From contig NZ_JAJSAQ010000002.1 of NCBI RefSeq assembly GCF_021729075.1, positions 124,001 to 188,000 of the forward strand: 64,000 nucleotides of DNA, written 5' to 3'. Shown here piece after piece: positions 44,801 through 51,201 of the stretch. A program made the translations under genes and the position numbers. Within the stretch, counting starts at the first letter, position 1; each line of letters begins with the position of its first letter. The notes beneath the pieces are model-generated. The model ran no database searches. It was given only the letters and a program-made list of their open reading frames with translations, and had not been told where the DNA came from. The stretch is from Microbulbifer guangxiensis. Its GTDB lineage: Bacteria; Pseudomonadota; Gammaproteobacteria; Pseudomonadales; Cellvibrionaceae.

Positions 44801-45775
44801 AAAGAATGAGGGTGCCCAGTTGTCATTGTCGATCTCCGGCCCCGGATCAGCGAACAACTGCTCACCAGTGACCTGGTCATAGCCCCAGACACCGTGACTT
44901 CGGGTACTACCGGCCATGGTCCACAAGTGATTGCCTGCGATCGCAGGTGCCCGAAAAGTGTGATTTCCCGCCGGCAGATCATTACTCCAGATTGTTTCAC
45001 CGGTCTTACTGTCTAGCGCCCATAGTTGAGAATCAGATTCATAGTCCGATACGTAGCCATCGCGGGAAGCGAAAAGCCGGCCATTACTGTAACTGCCCTG
45101 GCTAACAGAGTACGAATCATCGAAACGCTTCTTCCAGATCTGATTGCCACTTCGCGCAGCCAGGGAAATAATGAAATGCTCCGGATAACCTGATCTTCCT
45201 GAACTTGCAAACACCTGTCCATCCGCCACGACCGGCTGCTCCAACCAGGTAGCGCCAATGGAAACACGACTGCGCCAGAGGAGTGCTGGTGGCTCATCAC
45301 TGACAAAACCCGGCATGTACCCGGTACGTGCGCTATTTGCGCCGAGAGTAAACCAGTCCCCCGGTACTCCCGGCGCCAGCTGTGGTTGAACTTGAAGGAA
45401 CACCAACGCTTCGGCAGATTCCTCCCCTGCGGCTATAACGGTGTAACGAAAGCTGTCATTGCCATGGTATCCAGGAACAGGCTGGTAACGCAGGGATCCA
45501 TCTGCGGCCAGCTCGATGGTGCCGTGGGCCGGATTACTGGTGATTCTGGAGACACGAAGACTATCCCCATCGGCATCCCGGTCATTGGCCAGCAGGCCCT
45601 CATCCGAAAGTACTGTCAGGACGGAATCCTGGGAGAGGCGATAGGCATCAAACCCGGCCTCAGGTATGTCGGCTTGACTGGGCCCAGAGAACAACAAGAA
45701 AGAAAGCCCCAGAAAGAGTAAGAGTGAAAGGCTAAACCCCTCCCGTGCGCACCGCGGGTACAGTTCTATAGGCAT
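41810..45775 (-). CDS. Large surface protein with PQQ-like propeller, TSP3, Calx-beta and GlyGly-CTERM
   Basis: 1321 aa. After a signal peptide (about 1-35) come a cadherin/VCBS-like domain (about 38-128, with LLANDRDADGDSL and GTIELAADGSLRY), a PQQ-type beta-propeller (about 135-500, repeated LWALDSKTGETIW-like blades), a second Ig-like stretch (about 505-590), an unassigned middle, a thrombospondin-type-3 calcium repeat near 1045-1075 (DVDHDGVDNDLDNCP, DANGDGRGDAC), a Calx-beta domain (about 1165-1265), and a Ser/Gly-rich linker. GGGGAAGWLFLLLLVAIRW near 1280-1298 is a GlyGly-CTERM sorting signal for the adjacent rhombosortase. A 23-residue tail after it is unusual. Probably type II secreted and surface-attached; function unknown. 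Confidence 0.88.
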   Translation of the reverse strand: MPIELYPRCAREGFSLSLLLFLGLSFLLFSGPSQADIPEAGFDAYRLSQDSVLTVLSDEGLLANDRDADGDSLRVSRITSNPAHGTIELAADGSLRYQPVPGYHGNDSFRYTVIAAGEESAEALVFLQVQPQLAPGVPGDWFTLGANSARTGYMPGFVSDEPPALLWRSRVSIGATWLEQPVVADGQVFASSGRSGYPEHFIISLAARSGNQIWKKRFDDSYSVSQGSYSNGRLFASRDGYVSDYESDSQLWALDSKTGETIWSNDLPAGNHTFRAPAIAGNHLWTMAGSTRSHGVWGYDQVTGEQLFADPGPEIDNDNWAPSFFEGRLFALIGNRFREYEPVDGTMLRELELGFRTHGRQFAIPVIDQGLAFMQDYRQLVAVGLDDFTQRWSLPVSNAGLPVVSDGLLYVVEAGNVLVLEAHSGRQLASLETDHTALWVALTDNMLAVASATQVELFDRFTLSHTHSLDAGGHIAIADGVLYTATEGEVTAWSLAPRQRVNDQQPVLIKPLSDLYLDQGQEVVIDLLEYFTDPDDDDTEIRFALEYNRNDGRLKASAEGGKLTIKVPDFPGEAQLTVRGNSAGQVIEDSFTIYYSDPSILLELFDQEGKPLESGSVVSGQIRGRVTVLDKVGQHAQFYQNFRVLHTEEHGHMVDEEIWQRNFVVDTTGFFDGENLISVHVHPMNMPDQPYRAQFSVSYVKVETFNFNPAPNGDTALPEMALDVRKFKITPSELLPGHELEASLGAVVVMDDFGEIWIDESRFSSEKAQVIPHLGASVLGRGRWAESFPPWGESNGLYIEGAQLFSFQKEQEYAANVVFFFNDDSGRANYAFYPLVIPALPGGDRGGYPLPNLDTRLIDILQGDEILVPSGGSYIARMEIEVNMEMASKFPIMNTWVGNRSVASINIFDHVNYIPDGFTKLYVDIAIPAAEIEKLQDTRQPGIDTLAFALWSDFSERGVGNKSLASSEHTHLSAILTPARAHLIPDVDHDGVDNDLDNCPAKYNPEQADANGDGRGDACYGFPVSTRHIASHGQYLAGGESSFLPGQSLYVWNGDFGRGSPGCNFDCLGDRWPLLVEDLAEISGFVAESGLPGLGSATRENGDLQVTYNGAPLYFSADDSQNGDVEGEDDYWFLATVNPTASFKIAKSSLTISEGVGQFDLVVYRLGSEFEYFEAVPISLGGNASAESDYLFKSSLLTFPPGEISAVMTIEILEDTLQEGKEEVVVGLAGAQPDFKVLESDTIKIIINDNDESDASGSGGVGTGSSSSGGGKGTGSSSSGGGGAAGWLFLLLLVAIRWKVYSPGFREGRCAKGAMLTVNHC

Positions 45776-46011
45776 AATAATTATTGTTGCTTTTGAAAGG
45801 GTGTTTTCTGACAGGCAATCCTGCTGACGACTGGCCTAGCTTGGAGGAGCCTCACAAAGGCAAACCAGGCAGGCAAGACTTCAAATAATCATATTTTTTT
45901 TACTTTCACAACGATCAAAAGACCAATCAGTCGAATACAGCGCCATTCCTTGCAGTTCCCAGACGAGAGGAAGGCAACACTGTGACAAAAGAGCGTCCCG
46001 AGGCGAGGCGC

Positions 46012-46890
46012 TCAATCCGGTACTTGTATTTTAATATTTGAATCGTGGGCAGTATCCGGATCGGCGCCAAAGCGGTGGTCGCGGTTCAGGGCGTTGATCG
46101 ACTGGATCTCCTCATCGGTCAGCTCGAAATCCCACAGGGAGAAATTGGCGGTGATATGTTGCAGTTTTTCCGCTTTGGGAATGACTATCCGGCCCTGCTG
46201 CACATCCCACTTGAGAATGACCTGACCGGCACTCACTCCGTATTTGTCTGCCAGTGCAACGATCACCGGATCGACGATGGGCTTGTCTTTCTTCTCCACA
46301 CCACTCCAGCTGCCGGACCCCAGGGGAGACCAGCAGGAAACTGCAATCTTGTGAAACTGGCAGTAATCCTTCAGTGCCTGCTGGATCAGGTAAGGGTGTA
46401 GTTCCAGCTGGTTATAGGCAGGTTTGATGCGGGCAAAGGTGGCCAGTTGCTCGATATCGGATTTGCGGAAGTTTGACAGGCCCAGTGCCCGGACTTTCTT
46501 TTCATCACAGAGAGACTCCATCGCCTCCCAGGTTTCTCGCGTATAGGCCGGAACCGGCCAGTGAACGAGATAGAGATCCAGGTATTCCAGTTGCAACCGT
46601 TCCAGGCTGCGTGCAAAAGCATCTCTGGTACCAGGCCCCTGCTCGGTGTCCCACACCTTGCTGACAATGAACAGTTCATGGCGCGGAATACCGGACTGCA
46701 GGATCGCCCGCCCCAGGGCGCGCTCATTGCCATAGACGGACGCCGTATCGAAGTGTCGGTAGCCAACGGCCATGGCCTTGAGGATGGTGTCAGTGACAAA
46801 GCTGTCATCCTGCTGCCACTCGCCGATGGCGGCCGTACCGAAACCAATCTGGGGAATTTCAACGCCGTTATTCAATGTCAGGGTGGTCAT
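46012..46890 (-). CDS. Aldo/keto reductase
   Basis: 292-aa NADPH-dependent TIM-barrel oxidoreductase. The catalytic tetrad is visible: Asp and Tyr in FDTASVYGNE, Lys in FIVSKVWD and His in YLVHWP. The phosphate-binding IPKAEKLQHI segment near the C-terminus matches the family. It fits the DkgA/2,5-diketo-gluconate or methylglyoxal reductase group, but substrate is unassignable. ATG at 46890 aligns with the family start MTTLTLNNGVEIPQIGFG and has a GGA-containing ribosome site; the longer frame from 47067 overlaps the rtcB end and is not needed. Confidence 0.93.
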   Translation of the reverse strand: MTTLTLNNGVEIPQIGFGTAAIGEWQQDDSFVTDTILKAMAVGYRHFDTASVYGNERALGRAILQSGIPRHELFIVSKVWDTEQGPGTRDAFARSLERLQLEYLDLYLVHWPVPAYTRETWEAMESLCDEKKVRALGLSNFRKSDIEQLATFARIKPAYNQLELHPYLIQQALKDYCQFHKIAVSCWSPLGSGSWSGVEKKDKPIVDPVIVALADKYGVSAGQVILKWDVQQGRIVIPKAEKLQHITANFSLWDFELTDEEIQSINALNRDHRFGADPDTAHDSNIKIQVPD

Positions 46891-46978
46891 GACTACGTCC
46901 GTCTTCCTATTGCCCAAAAAGGTTAGTAGGGGTTGAGCTGTCTCACAGTGTAGTGGCCAGTACCTGGCCCAGGGACCA

Positions 46979-48412
46979 TCAGCCCTTGATACAGACCAGG
47001 GGTTCCACCCGTGCCACTTTACGCGCCAGCCCCGCGGACTCAGCCGCGTCCACCACGGCGCGGACATCCTTGTAGGCTCCAGGTGCTTCCTCCGCTATGC
47101 CACGCATCGATGGACTGCGGATGACGATACCCCGCGCGCCCAGCTCATCCACCACCGAGCGCCCTCTCCACAGTTTGGTGGCCCGGTGCCGGCTCATGGC
47201 GCGACCGGCACCGTGGCAGGCGGAGTTGAAGGACAGCGCCTCGCCGCTACTGGCGCCTGCCAGGATGTGGGATTCTGTCCCCATGGAGCCACCGATCAGC
47301 ACCGGCTGCCCTACCGACCGCAGGGACTCGGGGATATCCGGGTGACCGGGCCCAAATGCGCGGGTAGCCCCCTTGCGATGCACGTACAGTTTTCGTTTGC
47401 GGCCTGCGACAGTGTGGGTCTCCAGTTTGCAGGTGTTGTGGGACACATCGAACAGCAGCGTCAGGTCCGCAGCGGGCAGCACGTCAGCAAAGACCTGCCG
47501 GGTCAGGTGGGTGATGATCTGCCGGTTGGCGAGGGCACAGTTGATTGCGGCGCGCATGGCCCCGAGGTAGGCCTGCCCCAGTTCAGAATGGATTGGTGCG
47601 CAGGCGAGCTCGCGATCCGGCAGCTCAATGTGATGACTGCTGGCGGCGAGCACCATGTATTTCAGGAACTCGGTGCCGATCTGGTGACCCAGACCACGGG
47701 AACCACAGTGGATAAACACCACCGCGTCGTTTTCCTTCAGGCCGAAGGCGGTGGCGATCTTTGGATCGTAGATTTCCGCTACGCGCTGTACTTCCAGGTA
47801 ATGATTGCCGGAGCCCAGGGTGCCCATTTCATCCTGTTGACGCCGGCGGGCCTGCGCGGAGATCTCCTCCGGGTCCGCACCGCGCATACAACCGCGCTCC
47901 TCGATATGGTCCAGGTCAGCGGGTTCACCGTAGCCCTGCTCCACAGCCCAGCGGGCTCCACCCAGCAGCATGGCGTTCATGCCTTTATCGTTAAGGTGAA
48001 TGCGCCCGGTGCTGCCGACGCCCACGGGCACCTGCTGGTACAGGGCATTGGCAAGCTCCGTCTTGCGGGACTCGATGTCGTCGGCAGTCAGGCCGGTGCG
48101 CAGGGCGCGAACGCCGCAGGAAATATCAAAGCCCACGCCACCCGCGGAAACCACCCCGCCCTCATCGGCATCGAAGGCTGCCACACCGCCGATGGGGAAG
48201 CCATAGCCCCAGTGTGCGTCCGGCATGGCATACGCTGCCTGCACGATGCCCGGCAACGTCGCTACGTTACAGAGCTGCTCGAACACCTTGTCGTCCATAG
48301 CCCCGATCAGCTGTTCATCGGCGTAAACGATGCCGGGCACGCGCATCTTTCCGAACGGATCGATACGCCAGCTGAACTCTGACTGTCGCTGCAGGGGATA
48401 ATTTCTCGCCAT
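46979..48412 (-). CDS. rtcB: RNA-splicing ligase RtcB
   Basis: 477-aa GTP- and Mn2+-dependent ligase joining RNA ends with 2',3'-cyclic phosphate or 3'-phosphate to 5'-OH. The metal ligands are in VGFDISCGVRA (Asp96, Cys99) with His residues in VFIHCGSRGLGHQ; the guanylylated His lies in ACHGAGRAMSR. Its start is preceded after six bases by the end of the archease gene on the same strand. Archease is the known RtcB activator, so the two form a compact repair unit. No rtcA or RtcR regulator gene is visible. Confidence 0.95.
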   Translation of the reverse strand: MARNYPLQRQSEFSWRIDPFGKMRVPGIVYADEQLIGAMDDKVFEQLCNVATLPGIVQAAYAMPDAHWGYGFPIGGVAAFDADEGGVVSAGGVGFDISCGVRALRTGLTADDIESRKTELANALYQQVPVGVGSTGRIHLNDKGMNAMLLGGARWAVEQGYGEPADLDHIEERGCMRGADPEEISAQARRRQQDEMGTLGSGNHYLEVQRVAEIYDPKIATAFGLKENDAVVFIHCGSRGLGHQIGTEFLKYMVLAASSHHIELPDRELACAPIHSELGQAYLGAMRAAINCALANRQIITHLTRQVFADVLPAADLTLLFDVSHNTCKLETHTVAGRKRKLYVHRKGATRAFGPGHPDIPESLRSVGQPVLIGGSMGTESHILAGASSGEALSFNSACHGAGRAMSRHRATKLWRGRSVVDELGARGIVIRSPSMRGIAEEAPGAYKDVRAVVDAAESAGLARKVARVEPLVCIKG

Positions 48413-48418
48413 CGCACT

Positions 48419-48886
48419 TCACACATCGACGACACACTGGGCGAGCCAACTGCCGTCGTCCCTCTGATTGACCCGCAGTGCGGTATAGGTGGCACCTTTC
48501 ACTTCCACGGTGGGCCGGTGCCGCACACGATCCACCGCCTCGCCCCAGGCAGTGGCCGACAAGCTGTCATTGTCGATCGTTACCTCGAAGCGGGAGAACA
48601 GCATATTGTGACAGGCCATTTCATAGACCAGGGCATTCAGCCAGTCCGCCAGCAGGAGCTCCCTGTCGGGGCATTCACAGCGAATGGATACCGGCTTTGC
48701 CGGCTGCACTCTGGCGGGATCGGCGATAATGGCGGTCATGGCCAACGCGGCCTGCTCGAATGCCTGCGCCAGAGAATCACCAACACCGCGCACCCCCATG
48801 TCGGCCTCATGGCTGAAATGCTCCCAGTGGGCCTGCAACCTGCAGCTCCTCGTCTCGGTTTGGGTAAGCATAGCCAAGGGGTACAT
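48419..48886 (-). CDS. Archease (RtcB activator)
   Basis: 155-aa protein matching the archease/MTH1598 family: [28 protein letters not shown] near the N-terminus, [15 protein letters not shown] in the middle, and the C-terminal [13 protein letters not shown] strand. Archease stimulates RtcB guanylylation and multiple turnover; conserved acidic residues (Asp in EADMG, Asp at the C-terminus CVVDV) bind metal. It precedes rtcB by six bases on the same strand. Two in-frame ATGs (48886 and 48871) are both possible; neither has a clear ribosome site. Confidence 0.9.
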   Translation of the reverse strand: MYPLAMLTQTETRSCRLQAHWEHFSHEADMGVRGVGDSLAQAFEQAALAMTAIIADPARVQPAKPVSIRCECPDRELLLADWLNALVYEMACHNMLFSRFEVTIDNDSLSATAWGEAVDRVRHRPTVEVKGATYTALRVNQRDDGSWLAQCVVDV

Positions 48887-48919
48887 AAGCCCAGGCGGGC
48901 ATGTGATGGCGATAAATGA

Positions 48920-48938
48920 AGCTCTGGCTAGCAGAGCT
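48920..48938. terminator. Hairpin upstream of archease / after the TfoX-like gene
   Basis: AGCTCTG-GCTAG-CAGAGCT is an exact 7-bp stem. On the minus strand it lies about 80 bp past the TfoX-like stop and is followed by TCATTTAT, so weak termination is possible. A second dyad (GACGAT-GGTG-ATCGTC) lies about 35 bp away. Between them the region holds the archease leader. Confidence 0.4.
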
Positions 48939-49016
48939 TTGTCGTGTGCAGCAAGCTACGGGCGACGATGGTGATCGTCCCGGGGTCTATTGGTTGGCCG
49001 ATGCTAGCGGGAGGGA

Positions 49017-49340
49017 TTACTTGGGAGGCAGGGAACCGGCGAAGTCGACCCCGCGACTGACCCATTCATCCAGATCTGCAGCGATGGCATCTTCCTCCAC
49101 ATAGACCATGCCTTTCAGTGGGCGGCCGGTGTAATCCATCGGACGGGTGTAACGCTCGCCCAGGGCGTCCTGGTAGTTGTCGGGCCCCACGCGGACCATG
49201 AGCTCTTCGCCCACGACACCGCAGGCCATATTGCCATTCAACATGAAAGCGAGACCGCCGAACATCTGCTTTTCCGTGAGTCCGTCGTTTTCCTGTAGCA
49301 GCTCACGTACCTTTTCTACCAGTTCTTCGTTGTAAGCCAT
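49017..49340 (-). CDS. TfoX N-terminal domain protein
   Basis: 107-aa protein of the TfoX/Sxy N-terminal family: MFGGLAFMLNGNMACGV and MDYTGRPLKGMVYV are the family blocks. Only the N domain is present; the C-terminal domain of the competence regulator TfoX is absent, as in many stand-alone family members whose role is unclear. The ATG at 49340 has a consensus AAAGGAGGT site at a good distance, which decides the start over the longer frame from 49436. It lies 25 bp downstream of the DUF1801 gene. Confidence 0.9.
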   Translation of the reverse strand: MAYNEELVEKVRELLQENDGLTEKQMFGGLAFMLNGNMACGVVGEELMVRVGPDNYQDALGERYTRPMDYTGRPLKGMVYVEEDAIAADLDEWVSRGVDFAGSLPPK

Positions 49341-49365
49341 AGCAACCTCCTTTGATTGGTTCTTG

Positions 49366-49716
49366 CTAGTGGTCCTTGCTGAAAGCGGAAAGCAGCACTG
49401 GCTCCAGCGCTGCCCAGTCAATGTCATCACCATCACGGAAATTCAGGCAACCCTTGCCGCATTTCACATCGGGATGGCGATCGATATAGGGTTGGATATG
49501 GTGCCGGTCACAGGTATACAGGGAGACATGGTGCCTCTGGCTGGCGACGGACACCCAACCTTTACCGTGGTGGTAAGTGGGCATCCGGTACTGCAGCGAG
49601 ACCTGCGCGTCGGGATACTGCGTGAGAATAAAGTGATGCAAGGCCTCCACACGCTCACGGCGCAGCGGCGCCAGGGAGCAGGTGTAATCGTCGATGAGTT
49701 CTTTGACTTGCACCAT
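49366..49716 (-). CDS. DUF1801 protein
   Basis: 116-aa soluble protein. Family features are the helix LRRERVEALHHFIL, QYRMPTYHHGKGWVSVASQRHHVSLYT (the Met-Pro-x-Tyr and His-x-Ser-Leu-Tyr strands), and KCGKGCLNFRD near the C-terminus. DUF1801 proteins (YdhG/YdeI-like) have no established biochemical function. It is the first gene of a probable two-gene unit with the TfoX-like gene. Confidence 0.85.
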   Translation of the reverse strand: MVQVKELIDDYTCSLAPLRRERVEALHHFILTQYPDAQVSLQYRMPTYHHGKGWVSVASQRHHVSLYTCDRHHIQPYIDRHPDVKCGKGCLNFRDGDDIDWAALEPVLLSAFSKDH

Positions 49717-49904
49717 GCGCTAAATTTTATTGTCAGCCCATCTTTTAGTGTAGCAGGAAATCCGGGATTTGCAGCTCTGAATAGAACACTGTTGCGTCGA
49801 GCAGTCAGGGAAAGCAGGCCTGGGCAATCCGGATCACTCCGGCATTGCCCTTGAGCTCATATGAAGCGAATCTGAGGCCGTTGTGGGCCAGCTCAGCGGT
49901 AGAG

Positions 49905-49930
49905 AAAAAACGCGCGGCAGGTGCCGCGCC
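49905..49930 (-). terminator. Rho-independent terminator of the carbonic anhydrase gene
   Basis: On the minus strand, about 30 bases after the stop, GCGCGGCA-CC-TGCCGCGC is a perfect 8-bp GC-rich stem followed by GTTTTTTC. This is a textbook intrinsic terminator for the beta carbonic anhydrase transcript. Confidence 0.85.
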
Positions 49931-49958
49931 AATGCCCGAAAAATTTCAGTGCGGCGTT

Positions 49959-50735
49959 TCAGGCCAGCATTTCGAGGCGACCGTCATTGAGGTGATAGAG
50001 CGAACCGACGATCTTGATCTTGCCCTCTTTCTCGAGTCCGGACAGTACCTGGCTGCGGCGGCGAATCTCGTCCATGGTACGCCGTACATTGGTCACCACG
50101 ACCCGGTCCACAAACTCGGGATTCTCACTGCTCCGCTCGCCCTCGTACTCCGTCGCCTTGATGGCAGGCTCAATGTGATCGAGCAGTCCCGTCAGGTTGC
50201 CCATTTCAACGCCGTCGATGGCCCCTTTCACCGCTCCACAGGCGGTATGCCCCATCACCAGAACCACCTTGGAGCCGGCCGCAGCGCAGGCAAATTCCAG
50301 GCTGCCGAGAATGTCGTCACTGCAGATATTGCCGGCGACGCGGGCATTGAATACATCACCAATCCCCTGATCCAGCAGGATCTCCGCCGGTGTGCGCGAA
50401 TCGATACAACTCAGGATTGCCGCCGCCGGATACTGCCCTGAAACACTGGAACGTTTCTGTGCCAGGTAATCCTGCTCTTCCATCTTGCCGGTACGAAAGC
50501 GCTTGTTGCCCTCCTGCAGCATCCGGATGACCTCGTCCGGGGTCAGCTTGTCGCGCTCCTCCTTGCTCAGGGCCTGCGCAAAGCTGATCCCGGGCACACC
50601 GGCCAGCCCTGCCCCCCCGATAATGCCAAGTGCACTAGCACCGAGGGCCCCCTTTAGCCATTGCCGGCGGGAGCAGCATGTATCAGCGTTTTCCGTCACC
50701 GCACTGACCGGTTTCACTTTGTTGTCGCTCATCAT
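49959..50735 (-). CDS. Tat-exported beta-class carbonic anhydrase
   Basis: 258-aa enzyme interconverting CO2 and bicarbonate. The zinc site is complete: Cys110, Asp112 and Arg114 in LSCIDSR, His163 and Cys166 in GHTACG. A twin-arginine-type signal (CSRRQWLKGALGASALG) precedes the domain, predicting periplasmic export in folded form, unlike cytoplasmic Can/CynT. The first ATG pair follows GAGGCA. It is monocistronic, with a strong terminator. A periplasmic carbonic anhydrase may help CO2 retention or pH balance (inference). Confidence 0.92.
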   Translation of the reverse strand: MMSDNKVKPVSAVTENADTCCSRRQWLKGALGASALGIIGGAGLAGVPGISFAQALSKEERDKLTPDEVIRMLQEGNKRFRTGKMEEQDYLAQKRSSVSGQYPAAAILSCIDSRTPAEILLDQGIGDVFNARVAGNICSDDILGSLEFACAAAGSKVVLVMGHTACGAVKGAIDGVEMGNLTGLLDHIEPAIKATEYEGERSSENPEFVDRVVVTNVRRTMDEIRRRSQVLSGLEKEGKIKIVGSLYHLNDGRLEMLA

Positions 50736-51201
50736 TGCCTCACAGTCCTGATCAATACCTCCATCAAGATACGTGTAAGCAGTTCAGACAGCTTCGCGGT
50801 GCTGGATATTTTGTCGGCAAAACCAACGCGACGTTGATTGGCAAGGCATGAACAAAGGAGAAAACAGAAATCCTGACGAGCGCAGGTGTACCGCAGAAAG
50901 GAGTCCAGTAATTTGTCGCTGCAACGCTGCGGCAAGTGGCCACAAAAAATCGCAAAGGTGCGGACTCAAGCTAGTGACATAGCCCCGCAGGCAGGATTTA
51001 AGACAGAGTGCCAGGGCCCATATTTCGAAACCGTCGGGTACAGGACGTACCCGACGGAGCTACAGGGATGTATTCATGCGTTTTCGAAATATGGGTCCTG
51101 GTGCTCTGTTACCCACGGATCCTCTTGGAAGGGACCATGGTGTTTATGAATACTCTGAGCCCGCACGACTGCAGGCTCTTTGAGTAGCGGCAGGATGACA
51201 A
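50736..51201. other. Intergenic region, 466 bp, holding a large palindromic element
   Basis: The gap between purL's 3' end and the carbonic anhydrase start (both minus). The 51003-51109 segment is a long inverted repeat, annotated separately. The part 50736-51000 should contain the carbonic anhydrase promoter; short frames there have no motif. Nothing else was recognised. Confidence 0.5.
51003..51109 (+). repeat. Long imperfect palindrome with nested hairpin (candidate dispersed element or structured RNA)
   Basis: Two 28-base arms (51003-51030 and 51082-51109) match as inverted repeats at 25 of 28 positions, the inner 14 bases (CCCATATTTCGAAA) being exact. The three mismatches would all be G-U pairs in a plus-strand RNA, giving an unbroken stem, but A-C in a minus-strand RNA. 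Nested inside is an exact 11-bp hairpin (CCGTCGGGTAC / GTACCCGACGG, loop AGGAC), then AGCTACAGGGATGTATTCA. Phrases like the latter recur, as I remember, in dispersed intergenic repeats of related marine Gammaproteobacteria. It could be a MITE-like repeat or a structured RNA. Confidence 0.7.

Noticed and set aside
40375-45775. A CBASS-like anti-phage system around the SLATT gene
   Set aside because: No cGAS/DncV-like nucleotidyltransferase, Cap2/Cap3 or SLOG gene is present between 37 and 47 kb; only the orphan SLATT protein is supported.
46891-47067. Longer aldo/keto reductase start overlapping rtcB
   Set aside because: The family N-terminus starts at 46890; the extension is the shadow of the rtcB 3' end.
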